Shown piece by piece: positions 11,351 through 22,804 of a DNA stretch of 64,000 nucleotides. The notes below the pieces were generated by a model. It was given only the letters and a program-made list of their open reading frames with translations. It ran no database searches and was not told where the DNA came from. The DNA is taken from positions 54,651,840-54,715,839 of the forward strand of contig CM064862.1 in NCBI GenBank assembly GCA_032719365.1. The letters run 5' to 3'. Positions within the stretch are counted from its first letter, which is position 1. Each line of letters starts with the position of its first letter. This stretch comes from Prinsepia uniflora (taxonomy: Eukaryota; Streptophyta; Magnoliopsida; Rosales; Rosaceae). The translations under genes and the position numbers were made by a program.

Positions 11351-11673
11351 TGTAAGACCTGTGTCCTGCAGGGAACGGTGAATAATCCCACATTCCTGCG
11401 AAAGGGGAATGGTCTGGGAGAGGATGGTGGTGTGCCTTAAAGGTGTAGGCACACACCTATCTAGCACTAGGCCTTTTGGGGGCTCAAGTGGCTTTGGGGG
11501 GGATTGGAATCCCAAAGTTAAGCGAGTTGAGGCTGGTGCAATTCCATGATGGGTGACCCCCTGGGAAGGTACACCATGAGCTCCCGAAAACAAAACCGTG
11601 AGGGCGAGGCCCAAAACGGACAATATGGTGCTAGATGAGTTGGGTCATGACCGAGGAGGGTCGGGTCCTGACA
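11351..11673 (+). mobile_element. Cassandra solo LTR (323 bp)
   Basis: It starts TGTAAGACCTGTG and ends GTCCTGACA, with perfect 5-bp duplications gtagc at 11346-11350 and 11674-11678. The 5S-like segment has box A agttaagcgag at 11516-11526 and box C gatgggtgacc at 11548-11558, again 32 bp apart. Upstream, a gtgtgcc/ggcacac stem can form, as in unit 1. No interior or second LTR is present, so it is the product of LTR-LTR recombination. The relative at 44150-44175 (ctgagactagtattatgg) shows the target without the insertion. Confidence 0.9.
11491..11583 (+). other. 5S rRNA-like promoter segment, Cassandra solo LTR
   Basis: Box A-like at 11516 and box C-like at 11548, with the same spacing as the two units upstream. 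Best kept of the three apart from 'gggaaggt' in place of gggaagt. Confidence 0.8.
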
Positions 11674-12155
11674 GTAGCATTGTGGTGACGACTCAGACGT
11701 CGAGCTGGACTCTGTATCCTCAATTAGTCCCCACGCAGAAAGTGGCTTACCTATCGTTCATACAGATACCCTCGGGGGAATAGTTTTCACGATGATGTGT
11801 TGGGACTGCTTTCAGATTTGACCTAAATGATGTTGTGGTGAAGGCCTATGCGTAATGCCATTATGTGATTCAGTTTGGTATTTAAGTTACTAAGTGAATT
11901 GAGCCTGGTTATGAGCTGAGAAGATAGAAAAATGTTGGTAATTTTCTATGTGCTTGAAAAATTTCCTGGTATGAGATTACTTATATGAACGAGTTAAGGT
12001 TATACGGGATCCCGCAAGTACTTATATCTAGATAAAGTAGTGATGAAGACATCAGTGAGTTGATTTTGAGAAATTTAGTTGCCTAATTTGAATTTGAATG
12101 TAAGGTGAGATTTGTACTGAAATTTCGAGGACTAAATTTTTTAAGGAGGGAAAAT

Positions 12156-12520
12156 TGTAACACCCCGAAAATTTAAAAGAGTTGTGAATGACAATTTGCC
12201 CTTGTGGTGTCAAAATGCTGACTTTTTTTTTCCGGCGATACCTTTTGGACATTCTGAAAAGATCATTATGAAGGTCTCAAACTCTTGAATACAAAGACAA
12301 GTAGTACGCTAGGAAAGGAGATCAAATACGTTTGTTATGGGTCAAGGATAACTAGGGGCATTATGGTAATTTTGATTTGAAGGGTAATTTGGTAATTTTA
12401 CTATTGTAACATGTGAATCATGTGTGTTTCTAGAAAAGTGTAGTACTCTCTCTCCCCCCCCTCCCCCACCCCACCCCCAAAATTCTGTCCACTAACCTAC
12501 ATGTGTGTAAGTATATGTAT
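12156..12520 (+). repeat. Truncated family A LTR
   Basis: A polypurine tract is followed by TGTAACACCCCG and about 365 bp collinear with the start of the 6938 LTR. Around 12505-12540 it switches to sequence matching the internal region from about 10390 (gtggatagttgatta...). About 1.75 kb of LTR plus roughly 0.8 kb of interior are therefore missing, probably removed by illegitimate recombination at short tatgtgt-like homology. It includes a C-rich run at 12454-12478. Confidence 0.75.
12454..12478 (-). other. C-rich run, potential G-quadruplex on minus strand
   Basis: Plus strand: four to five runs of 4-8 C separated by single T or A. The complement has at least four G runs with 1-nt loops, a strong G4-type pattern. 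It is present again at about 28882-28907 in the second copy of the block, one base longer. Confidence 0.7.
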
Positions 12521-12535
12521 AAATATAATATAATA

Positions 12536-12788
12536 TGCGTGGATAGTTGATTAATGCCTAGATATTATATGCTTGAGCGAATTGTCGACAGTCTCAAATG
12601 TCGGCATGGGCACCTTTCCTGAGACTGGTATGGTGTGAGATAACCACTCAGACGTCGAGTTACTCTCTGATTCTTAAGTGAATGGTGGTTGGTTGGTCTC
12701 AGACGCCGAGCGAGACTCCAGATCCCGAGACTGGTAGTGTGATAGTTAGTCTCAAACGTCGAGCAGGGCTCTGTATCCTGAGACTAGC
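12536..12788 (+). mobile_element. Family A internal fragment (hairpin array part)
   Basis: It matches 10390-10595 and 11144-11220 without the Cassandra insertion, so it preserves the empty Cassandra target. It is cut at 12788 by the family D solo LTR; its continuation is at 27593. Confidence 0.75.
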
Positions 12789-13168
12789 TAACAGAACCTG
12801 TCCCAAATTTTCAAGAAAACCGAACCGGTCCTTCTCCCGTTTGACGACTCTTATCAAATAAGGGATATTTCTAATTTATGTATATTTATAATAATTAATT
12901 AACCATAATTAACCAAAATAAACCCACCCTTGCGGGGTTACCGTCGACGTCCAACTTGCTAAACCCCAACGAAGGCAGAATTCTTACTATTTTAATTTAC
13001 CTTGGCCTCGATGTAATTAAGACGTCACACTTATATTTCATCGGGGTACCAAGCTATTCACATTTACCCAAAAAAAATTCCTAATTAATCGGCTTTATTT
13101 ATAACCTTTATTCATGGACAACCTTGTTATAGAAAATATTGACTTACTCATGCCTGAATTAACTACGA

Positions 13169-15884
13169 TGTAACGACCCGAAAATTCGAAAAAGGAAAAT
13201 TTGGAAAATTGAAGGGAATGACGATTTTGCCACTGGTTATAAGGGCTGAAAGTTGAATTTTTTATCGGAACACTTTTTGGACTTTCCGAAGAGACTGTTG
13301 AGTAGGTCTCGGGACGCTGAATCTGCAGACAGACGGCATGCCGTCAATCGGAGGTCGGATATGAAAGTTACGGGTCTGCAAAGGTAAAGGGCATTTTGGT
13401 AATTTTGAAAGGTAGGGGCAACATGTTGACTTTTGACTCAGACGGTCAAACGGACTTTGGCCAATGACTGTGACGTAGTTCGGAACGTCAGGAGTCTGTA
13501 GACAGGCGGCATATCAAAATCGGACATCGAACGGAAAATTTATGGTCACGGGACTCAAACCGGTTAAACTTACGTCCCGGGATTTCGATTAAAATAATAT
13601 TATAATAGTGAACAGTGATCGATTATTGTGGACACTTAGATGAGTGAAAAGTGTCACTCATCCCTTATTTTGAGGCCCTAAATCGTGGAACTTATTTCCC
13701 CTTTAATCCATTTTAATCATTAATCATCATCCTTAATTATTATTCATTTTCATCATTCAGTCATCTTCTTCTCTTTGGTTTTTCTCTGAACCGTGAAAAA
13801 ACAAAACAGAGAGTGTGAGTTTTCATACCACCATTAATTCTTTCCACAGCTGATCTTGAGGGGGGAAAAATTGAGAGATTTAGAAGAACTGAATCAGAGA
13901 GAAAAACACAAGGGACAGAGAGGTTACTGAAATTTCAGAATTCGAAAATTTAATTCGAATTCAAAGTTGTGAGATTTGAGGATCAAAATTGAAGCTTCCT
14001 AAGATCATTTCGAACTAAACACAACAAAAACGAAGGAATTTGATGTCGTGTTGATCAAGAACCGAAGTTCCAATGTCTTCGAAAAATCGAGCTTGAATTC
14101 GGAATGGTTAGAGGTAAGGATGGTGCAATTGATTTTGTATTAATGTTCATTATGATCTTAGGCTACTTCCTGTGTGATTAATTTAAGGAAATGGCTTGAA
14201 ATTGGGTGGAACCCGATTAAGAACCCATCGGGTATTCATTTCGAGTCGAGTGATTTGAGGACCAATATCATGAAATTGAGAATACAAATCCCTAAATAGG
14301 ATTGAATAGATGAAAACCAGTGAAAGAAACGAAGAAAATTGGGGTCAAATTGATTGAGAACGGATCGGGTTGCACCACGGGTTGCAGACCCGTATGGCAG
14401 TGAATCAGGTGAGAACGATGACACTGTAGCATTTACTGTTCAAGCGCGTGGCTTTCACGCGCAGTCGCTTGTGGCGGCGCGTGGTGAGTTTTCTAGGGAA
14501 ATTTTTCAACATGTGTTTTACTATATTTAATGTAACGAACATTTTGGTATTGATTTCGAGTCAATCGGATATCGTTTCGATATTGTTTCGAGGGTCCGAA
14601 GGTTTGGGTTATGTTTTAAATTAATATTTAATTCTCATAAAATTATGGGAAATTGATATGATATTCATTGAGTCATTAGTGACCTTTCATAATGATTTTG
14701 GATAGGATTCGAGATTCTTGGAAAGTGTCGGAAATTACGGAAACGCTTGCAGCTCGGAAAGCGAGCGGTTTGGACGGTGTGTGAGTGGACGTTTATTTTA
14801 TAAACCATTATGCCATGCATAGTTAAATGTTTTACATGATTGATTGCATGATTTGGCTTGCAATGATGTCATGGTGATTAGGCATGATTAATTGTGATTT
14901 AATGATTATTTTAATCAGTCTTTTGGGCACGTTTTTACGAGGAATGTGCAAATGATGTTTTGGGCTAGGCCCGGTGTCAGAAAGGTTTTTAAAAGGATAT
15001 TGTGACTTAGTTGATGAGTCAATGACAATTTTATGGATTATTTTATGTTTTCAATGTGACTTTACAGATTTACGTGTAAATGGCATTTGGACTTGAGACC
15101 CTGTCGGGAATGCTTTTGACTTGGTTTTGAAGTCATGGATATGTTTAATATGTGTTTGTGGAATGGATTGTGTTTGTGATTGTGGATACTAGACCATGTT
15201 CTGGATGGTGCGAGTGCAGTTCCTAGACGTGACTCGGATGTTGCGTGAGTGCAGTTCCCGAGTATGTGGTACGCCTAGATGATGCTGTGCAGTTCCCAGA
15301 CAAGACTGATATGACTCGGATGATGCCTGAGTGCCGTTCCCGAGGTTGGCCTATGCATAGCGCAGATGTGACATGTGATTATTGGTGCACTTGTGAATAG
15401 TGCGGATTGATTGATTGATTGTGCACTTGTGAGTAGTGCTGTTTGATGTTGATTGTGATTACGTATTGGTATTGAGTACGGGTTTTTGGTCTTTGTGGCC
15501 AGGTGATTATATTTTCATATGTTTGGCTTGAGAGCCAGGATTTGATACTGTTCATGTGCTTTGGCTGGAAAGCCGGTGATTGTTATACATATGTGTTACC
15601 CTATGCATGCATGGTTTGATAAACTGGAGGGTAAATTTTTGTATCTTGAAATGTGTTCAAATAATCTTATTTTTGTCCACTCACACCTTTTCTGTTTTGA
15701 TGAACCCTCCAGGCACTGGCACGACGTTCAGGGCTGATCGAGAGGCGGAGGCATGAGCGGAAATCAGTGCAGTTATCCCTTGTCTGATAGGTGCCGAAGG
15801 GTAGTTTTGGGACTTCAGTTGACTTGTTAGACGGGAACAGGACTGAGTACGGTGATCAAAGTCCAGTTGGGACTGGTCCTGTCA
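13169..15884 (+). mobile_element. Solo LTR (2.72 kb) inside family D LTR
   Basis: It starts TGTAACGACCCG at 13169 and ends GGACTGGTCCTGTCA at 15884, flanked by perfect tacga duplications at 13164-13168 and 15885-15889. It contains the palindrome gatgagtga..tcactcatc (13639-13663), the cgcgtg..cacgcg block near 14440-14480, 'tgtaacgaacattttgg' near 14531, and hairpin units of the type actcgg..ccgagt at about 15190-15350. The partial LTR at 62357-64000 is the same subfamily in the opposite direction. Its open frames are not conserved with its twin at 29588. Confidence 0.92.
15187..15350 (+). repeat. Hairpin repeat array in solo LTR
   Basis: Repeated units of about 45 bp follow the form gactcgg-atg..gcgtgagtgcagttcccgag, with complementary actcgg/ccgagt halves. 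Four degenerate units are visible, with stem variants such as tctaga/ tcccaga. Same relative place as hairpin arrays in other LTRs of the window. Confidence 0.6.
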
Positions 15885-16201
15885 TACGATATATACATGT
15901 ATATTAGCATAACACATATAACATTATGTAATGCCATAAGTTCACATATATCTTATCATAATTCATATAATCACCTCTTAATATTAACTTGATCATACTT
16001 CCGAAGTGGTGATAATTACATAAAAATTATGGATTAATACCTTATATTTCATTTATTCTAATACATTATCTCCCATAAAATCATATTGGTCACTTCAATC
16101 ATGAACCAAAAGATACATAATTAAACCCTTGATTGTACCCACAATTTAGAACTAATTAAAAAGGTTATAAAGCACATAATATGTATCCATGATTGTACCC
16201 A

Positions 16202-18158
16202 TGATTGAGTATTATGCAATTTAAACATTTTTTGTGTAGATGTAGTATTGGTAAATAGGGATCGTTCTTAACCGGGAAAAATTAGGGGAACATTAATAAT
16301 ATGTTAGTGAGAAAGAATGATGAATAAATAATCAAAGAATAATGAGTAAAAGAATAAATTAATAAATGAATTAATGAATCAAAGAATTAAAGAATTAAAA
16401 AAAATTAATGAAATAATGAATAAAAAATAAAAAAAAATAAAAGAATAAAGAATAAAAGAATAAAAGATTAAAAGAATAAAGAATTAAATGAGAGGTTTGA
16501 AAAGATTGTAATCATAAAATAAAGAAAACAAGTAAAAACAATTAAGACCTTAATTCTACTTCTACTTTAACCTTTGTACATGTGGATTTCTTCGAACACA
16601 ATTTTTACCAACACTCTAACATCATGCTCATATTGAACCAATCATGAAATCCTACATTCATCATCTCAATTACATGCATACATTTTTCATATTATAAATG
16701 CACCGAACAACGGATTATTACTTACAACATGATACACCTTAAGTTTGTGATTTAATGCGCCGAACAACGGTCAAACATTAAATCTCTTTAATTCTATTCT
16801 AAATGCCCCGAACAACGGATCAATATTTAGCTTCGAATTGAAGTTTAAGCACTAAAACATATGAAGTAAAAGAAATTCAAAAAGTAAAACACATGGAGAT
16901 TGCATTCTTACTTACAAATGTTAGAAAGAAAATACCAACACATATATTGAAGTATAAGTAAAACCAAGAACAATAACAAGAATTTAAGCAGAAAAATATG
17001 GTTTTTCATAAGAATCATTGAACAGCGACAGGAAACTTGTGAAGATGGAACAAGAAATACGAGGAATTCGGTCTTAAAAACTCTTGAATTACATTAGAAT
17101 TACTTGGCCTAGGTATTTCTTAAGGAAAACATAAAAATATCTTTAAGAGCTCTCAAAAAAAAATCACAAGAACAAAGTTAAGAATAAATGAAATTAAGAA
17201 ACAAAATGTAAAGACATAAAATAAAAACAAGAATTAAAAGAAAGCTAATTAATAAGAAAATCTACAAGAAGTTATAAATGGGCCCCCAAAAATAAATCTA
17301 TAAAGAGAAAAAGATGAACTAAACATGAAACTAACAAAGAGAAAAATGAACTAAGAAAAGGGAAGAAAGGGGAAAAATGGGGACCCTTAAACAAGTGAAA
17401 TGATCTCCCTATTTATAGAGGGAGTGTCAAAATTCAAATAAAATAAATACATAAATACAATTGAAATGATGAACAATGATGATTAATGATGAAATTAGGA
17501 ATGGGTTTGTTGCTGGAAAATCAGAAAAGAACGCTGGAAAACTGTTGCAAAGGGGAGCAAGTGGAAGCAGGAAATGGGCAGCCTGTATTTCGGCTAGGAG
17601 CTGCTGACAGAAGTGGGTTGGAGCTGGTGGAAGACGTGTTGGCAGGCGTACGGCGTGTTTAGTGGATTCAGCACTGGGGAGAGCAAGTGGCTCGGTGCAC
17701 ACGTGCTAACTGAAGGCGTGGGATCTGCACGAGACGCGTTGACATGATGAGGACGAAGTCGGCGCACGCGTGCCGAACGGGGCATGGACGATTCAGGAGC
17801 CACGCTCCAAATGCGCGAGGTAGCTTTGCGGATTTGGGTCGCATGTCGTTGTACCTCGGGCTTCTGGGCTGGGTTTCACAATTTGGGCTGGACAAAATGG
17901 ATTGGGCTTTTGCAAATGGATTTCTCAATTTAAAAATTAATTAATATAATTTCATCGAATTTCGTCCATAATTTCTTCGTTCGAACTCCGATCGAGACAA
18001 TTTTTTCTCCAAAACGCTCCAAATTCCAAGGTTTTATTTATTTCTACAAAATATCACAAAAAATATGATTTTCTCTAATTATTTATTATTTTAATATTAA
18101 AAGTTAAGTATAAAGGGTATACAATAATATAAAATAATGCTTAGTTAACGACCTATCA
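16202..18158 (-). repeat. 3' LTR of Asp-primed element
   Basis: About 1.96 kb, ending cctatca at 18158. The plus-strand left end reads TGAT directly joined to TGAGTATTATG, while the other LTR has 36 more bases between these two points, so 36 bp were deleted here. It carries three ccgaacaacgg copies (16703, 16760, 16808), simple aataaaag-type repeats at about 16320-16490, and a GC-rich cgcgtg block near 17740-17830. Confidence 0.82.
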
Positions 18159-20034
18159 AATACCCCTACACTTAAACTTCGCTAGTCCCCTAGCAAATAC
18201 TAAAATTAAACTACGAATTCAATCCAAGTAAACCCTTAACCATTTGTCTCAAAATTTCATTATTATCATGACATACAATATTTCCACTTAAAGCATTTAA
18301 GCATATAGAATTCAAAAGATAATATATTGTAACAAAATGTTTCAACAAGTAAGATAATAAGTAAATATGGTGAAATTAATCTCAACATGAATAAAACAAG
18401 TATGAATCAACTCACAAGGATATGTGCTCAAAAATTCACTGCAATTTTGTAAGGGATTGTGTTTGCACTCAAAGTATGTGAGAAAAATGTTCACATAATA
18501 GAAATAGAAGTACTTTTGCAAACCTTAAACAAACACCTCAAGATAAAAAACAAAACATACTTGCACAAATGAACCAAAACCATAAGCTTACTCAAGTGAT
18601 TAACTCAACTAATCAAAATTTACCATCTTAAAGATCATAAGGTCTCGACGAAGGGTGTAATGGGCTAAGTTTAGAGGCAAGGAAAATATAGGACAAGTGG
18701 TGCTCAAATTTGTTCCAAGACTCAATGGACTCCCAAAATGTATCATAACTTCCCATCCTTAGTGCAATGATGTCAAGAATCCATTCTTTCAAACATAGGC
18801 CAAATTTCATCATGTTGGGTCTCGTAATCATTCTTTGTATCGGATTTACAAAGGTAAAGGAGTTAACTTAAACATTACATAATCAAACCTTATTACCTTG
18901 ATAGACTTAACTTTTTTTTTTAATTTTGAATTTTTTGTTTTTGTTTTTGTTTTTGATTTTTTTTTCTTTTTATATATCAATGTAATAACATGTGCCAATA
19001 ATACATCAATATTTGAGTAAGTAAATCCATAATAATACACATAAAAGTCATTGTAACATCATCATTTTCTCTTTACACGATCTTCATGTTTTCAACCGAG
19101 TCCTTGGAACAAGGGTAAAAGATATCTATACTAAGCTCAAGTGTTTAGATAATCATAGTGATGAAAGAAAGGGTTAATGTGGGCTCAAAAGGGGTTAAAA
19201 CTAAGGGGGTCGCAACTTGTGCCCGCAAAGTAGGGAACATGGATGTTTGAATTTGTGGTGTTTAACTCTAATGCCTTAATCATTTCCAAAATAAGAGAGT
19301 TTATTTGATTTAAAACTTTGAAAATCACATAGAATAAGTTCTAATACTCTAGAGTTCATTAAAAGCTATGACAAGCTGTTATGAGGCATATGTATATCAA
19401 TTTAAACAAAGAACTTATGAATCACTCATCAAGAATGTATATAAAGTTCTAAAGCTCACATAAGGTTCAAATGATTCATACTTTAACATGCTCGTTTATA
19501 TACCAATTTACATGCATTAATCTACAAGTTATAACACTTAATCACAAAGTATTAACAAACAAATTCAAGTTGTAGTGATCATCTTTATAGCCATAACATA
19601 TTCATTTCCGTTCATTTATATCATTGATAAGTTAAAAGGCAACTTAATACTCATAAAAACACTAAATTAAAACAAAAAGACTCAAGGAAAGCAATAAAAA
19701 CTCGAATTGTTTTTTGAATGATTGTTATAAAAAAAAATTATTGGACAATTAAAATCGTAAACCATTCCCCCACACTTAAATTCTACATTGTCCTAAATGT
19801 AGGCAAATATGAAGTAAATAAATATAGAATCAAAGTAAGGAAGAAGATTTACGAAAATAAAGCAAGATAAACAATAAATAAACAAAAAAAATAAAAAAGA
19901 GTGAAAGGTTGAAAGATAGTAAATCTGCATTGATAACTCCTTCACATCTCGGAAACACATTGGGTTGCCTCCAACAAGTGCTTGAAGTTTAACATCCATC
20001 CAGCCTAGACCAAAATGAAAGTTATTTAGTTAGA

Positions 20035-20215
20035 AATGCATGTTTGTCAAGAATGCAAGTTAAATATGCAAATTTTAGTTAGGGATGCAATTTGAGTTAA
20101 AGATGCAAGTTAGATTAAAGGTGCAATGTAGTTAAACTAAAGATGCAAGTTAAGTTAAAAATGCAAGTTAGAAATGTAAGTTTAAATTAAAGATGCAATG
20201 CAACTTAGAATGAAA
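20035..20215. repeat. Degenerate atgcaagttaaa tandem repeats
   Basis: About ten imperfect copies of a 12-24 bp unit around 'gatgcaagttaaa'. Present in both copies of the big duplication (36455-36635). No coding potential. Confidence 0.75.
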
Positions 20216-20719
20216 GAAACAAGTTAAAGTTGTCATGACAAGTAATGTACGTTAAGATATAAATAAATGTAAAAAGATAGAAACAATATTTACATGTCGG
20301 GGGAAGTCAAAGATATATATGGTTCACATAGCTTCAAAGTTTAGATAGAGACTTTCTACGTCTGTACGACCTAAGTAAATATCTTAGATTAATTCAACTG
20401 TTAGGTCAAGTTCAAAGGTGACCATGTTAGAAAGAATAAACATAAGAGGCAGTGCTAATTTCAAGACATTCTGAGGCTTAAACTCCATTTGTGTCCATTT
20501 CATAGACCCAAAATCCGTTATGAGTACCGTCTCTTGTCCTAAACATCACCCTCAAGATTTTCTTTCTCCAAAGGAATCAAGATAACTCAAGTGTTAACAA
20601 TCACCGTAAGTGAGAGTTAACAAAAGAGACTTCACCTATTCCATTAAAGATCAAATCTAAATTTTGAAACACAAGTGATCTATATATAGCCGAGACTAAT
20701 GCATGAATGCACGAATTAT

Positions 20720-21960
20720 TTACAAGTATGTTTTTATGCACAATTTACAAGTATAACATGACAATTTACATATGAAAAATTTATACAAATATGAAAAATT
20801 TATTCACAAGTATGGTTTTATGCACAAGTAATGATATTTACAAAACAATTTCACATTAACAAACTAATATATGTACAAGATTTATTTACAAATATATATG
20901 TACACTACACAAAGCTAAGATAAGATTTTTTTTTCGATTTTTTTTTATTTGAAGAAAAAGACAAACTTAAATAACTACAGACACAAATAAAATACATAAA
21001 TAAAATAAACGTAAATAAGTAATATACAAATTATGAACAAGTATAAACAAATAAGTATGATAAATATGTACAAATATGAACAAGTACAAAAATAAAATAG
21101 AAATTATGAACAAGTATGAATGAACACTATGAAGAATAACAAGTAACATATATACAATATTTATTCACAAGTATGAATTAACACTAACATGAAGTTAAGA
21201 CTAAAGAAAGTTGGAAAGTAAATTTTTTTTTTGAAATAATTTTTTTTTAGATAATGAAAATGTTTTCTTAATTAAAAAAAACAATTTTTTTTATTCTTTT
21301 TTTTGGAATTTAAATAAATAAATGAAGAAAAGGAACAAAATGATTTTTTTTTTTTACGAATTTTGTGTTTTTTTAAATTACAAAAACAAATCAAAATAAA
21401 TAAAAGTAAAAATAAGGAAAAGTGAACATGTACAATATGCATTTATGAACAAGTAAAAAGAATGAATATTATGTACAAGTATGAACCAAGAATAATATGA
21501 CAAATATAAGAATTATAAATAAGCATAAATGAAAGTCAATTATGAACAAGTATGTATAAGTATAAAATGAACAAGTAAAATAAAAATTTAAATTTACATA
21601 AAAAAGTTATAATATGAACAAGTATATATAAAAGAAAATTATGAATATTTATAAACAAGTATAAACTAGAAATTATGAACAAGTAAAATATGAAACATTA
21701 TAAACAAATATAATAAGAATAAATTATAAGAATCAAAATTATGAACGAGCATAAAATAAAAGTTATGAACAAGTATAAAAATAAATAAATAAAAATAATA
21801 TAAAAGTATAATATGAACATGTATAAAGATGAACATTATGAAACAAGTATAATATTGTAAATGTATAAAAATAAAAATAAAACAAATATAATAAGAAAAA
21901 ATATATATGAAAATTAAGAACAAATATAACATGAACAAAAATATAAACAAGTATAATATG
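20720..21960. repeat. Degenerate tatgaacaagta tandem repeats
   Basis: Dozens of imperfect units around 'attatgaacaagtataaa' are spread over 1.2 kb. They encode only low-complexity hydrophobic strings on the minus strand. The array is interrupted by A/T homopolymers near 21220-21400. Confidence 0.75.
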
Positions 21961-22006
21961 CACAATTTCTATACATACACTAACAAATTAAAAATGATTT
22001 TCAATT

Positions 22007-22024
22007 TCCCCGGAAACGGCGCCA
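22007..22024 (-). other. Primer-binding site (Asp tRNA)
   Basis: The plus strand reads tccccggaaacggcgcca, the complement of TGGCGCCG-TTTCCGGGGA. It matches the 3' end of plant Asp tRNA with one change (the usual form has ggcaacgg). It lies five bases from the LTR end at 22030, giving the element's direction. The twin is at 38427-38444. Confidence 0.88.
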
Positions 22025-22804
22025 AAAATTGATAAAATTCAAATTACGCATTAAATTAAACATGTAATTTGAGTATTATGCAATTTAAACCCTTTTTGTG
22101 TAGATGTAGTATTAGTAAATATGGATCGTTCTTAACCGGAAAAATTAGGGAACATTAATAATATGTTAGCGAGAAAGAATAATGAATAAATAATCAAAGA
22201 ATAATGAATAAAAGAATAATTAATAAATTAATAAATAAATTAATGAATGAAAGAAAGAATTAAAGAATAAAAGAATTAATGAAATACAGAATAAAAGAAT
22301 AAAAGAATAAAAGACTAAAAAAATAAAGAATTAAATGAGGGGTTTGAAAAGATTGTAATCATAAAATAAAGAAAACAAATAAAAACAATTAAGAACTTAA
22401 TTCTACTTCTACTTTAACCTATGTACAAGTGGATTTTCTTCAAACACAATTTTTACTAACACTCTAATATCATGCTCATATTGAACAAATCACGAAATCC
22501 TACCTTCATCATCTCAATGACATGCATACATTTTTCATATTATAAATGCACCGAACAGCGGATTATTACTTACAATATGATCCACCTTAAGTTTGTGATT
22601 TAATGCGTCGAACATCGGTCAAACATTAAATTTCTTCAATTCTATTCTAAATGCCCCGAACAGCGGATTAACATTTAGTTTCAAATTGAAGTTTAAGCAC
22701 TAAAACATATAAAGTAAAAGAAATTCAAAAAGTAAAACACATGAAAATTGCATTCTTACTTACAAATGTTAGAAAGAAAATATCAACACATATATTGAAT
22801 TATA

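Larger units (their letters stand above)
10445..11760 (+). repeat. Degenerate hairpin/minisatellite array of family A (interrupted)
   Basis: About 45-50 bp imperfect units carry a gtctcagacgtcgagc half and a ctgtatcctgagac half, so each unit can fold on a gtctcag/ctgagac stem. Units are seen at 10445-10595, 11144-11350 and 11679-11725, between Cassandra insertions, and again at 12590-12788, 27593-27702, 29040-29218 and 44013-44240. Stem halves vary between units. They read like tandem repeats diverging by point change rather than a clean satellite. Confidence 0.7.
9614..12155 (+). mobile_element. Family A internal region (about 2.5 kb, non-coding)
   Basis: It runs from the primer-binding site (9617-9628) to the polypurine tract (about 12138-12155, aaggagggaaaat) ahead of the next LTR. 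Without the two Cassandra insertions it is about 1.7 kb. There are no gag or pol motifs, and every frame is broken. The first 0.8 kb is AT-rich and unstructured. The part from about 10445 is a degenerate array of hairpin-forming units (see separate entry) interrupted by the Cassandra copies. The length and lack of coding place it among non-autonomous LARD-like elements that would depend on enzymes from relatives. Confidence 0.7.
18159..22029 (-). mobile_element. Interior of Asp-primed element
   Basis: This is 3.87 kb and very AT-rich. The plus strand has long A- and T-rich runs (18908-18970, 21220-21370). Two degenerate tandem zones stand out: atgcaagttaaa-like units at 20035-20215, and tatgaacaagtataaa-like units at about 20720-21960. 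A short minus-strand frame at 19793-19999 contains 'GGNPMC' but matches no domain I recognise, and later frames are low-complexity. Text such as 'cccccacactta' (18166, 19768) recurs in plant Athila/Tat elements. I see no gene. Confidence 0.7.

Noticed and set aside
10741..11583. Functional 5S rRNA genes
   Set aside because: Only the promoter-box region is 5S-like. Flanks, termini and target duplications show Cassandra LTRs.
20720..21965. Membrane-protein-like frames rich in Phe, Ile, Leu and Tyr
   Set aside because: Produced by AT-rich degenerate tandem repeats. Frames overlap on the same strand and are not kept between the two copies.
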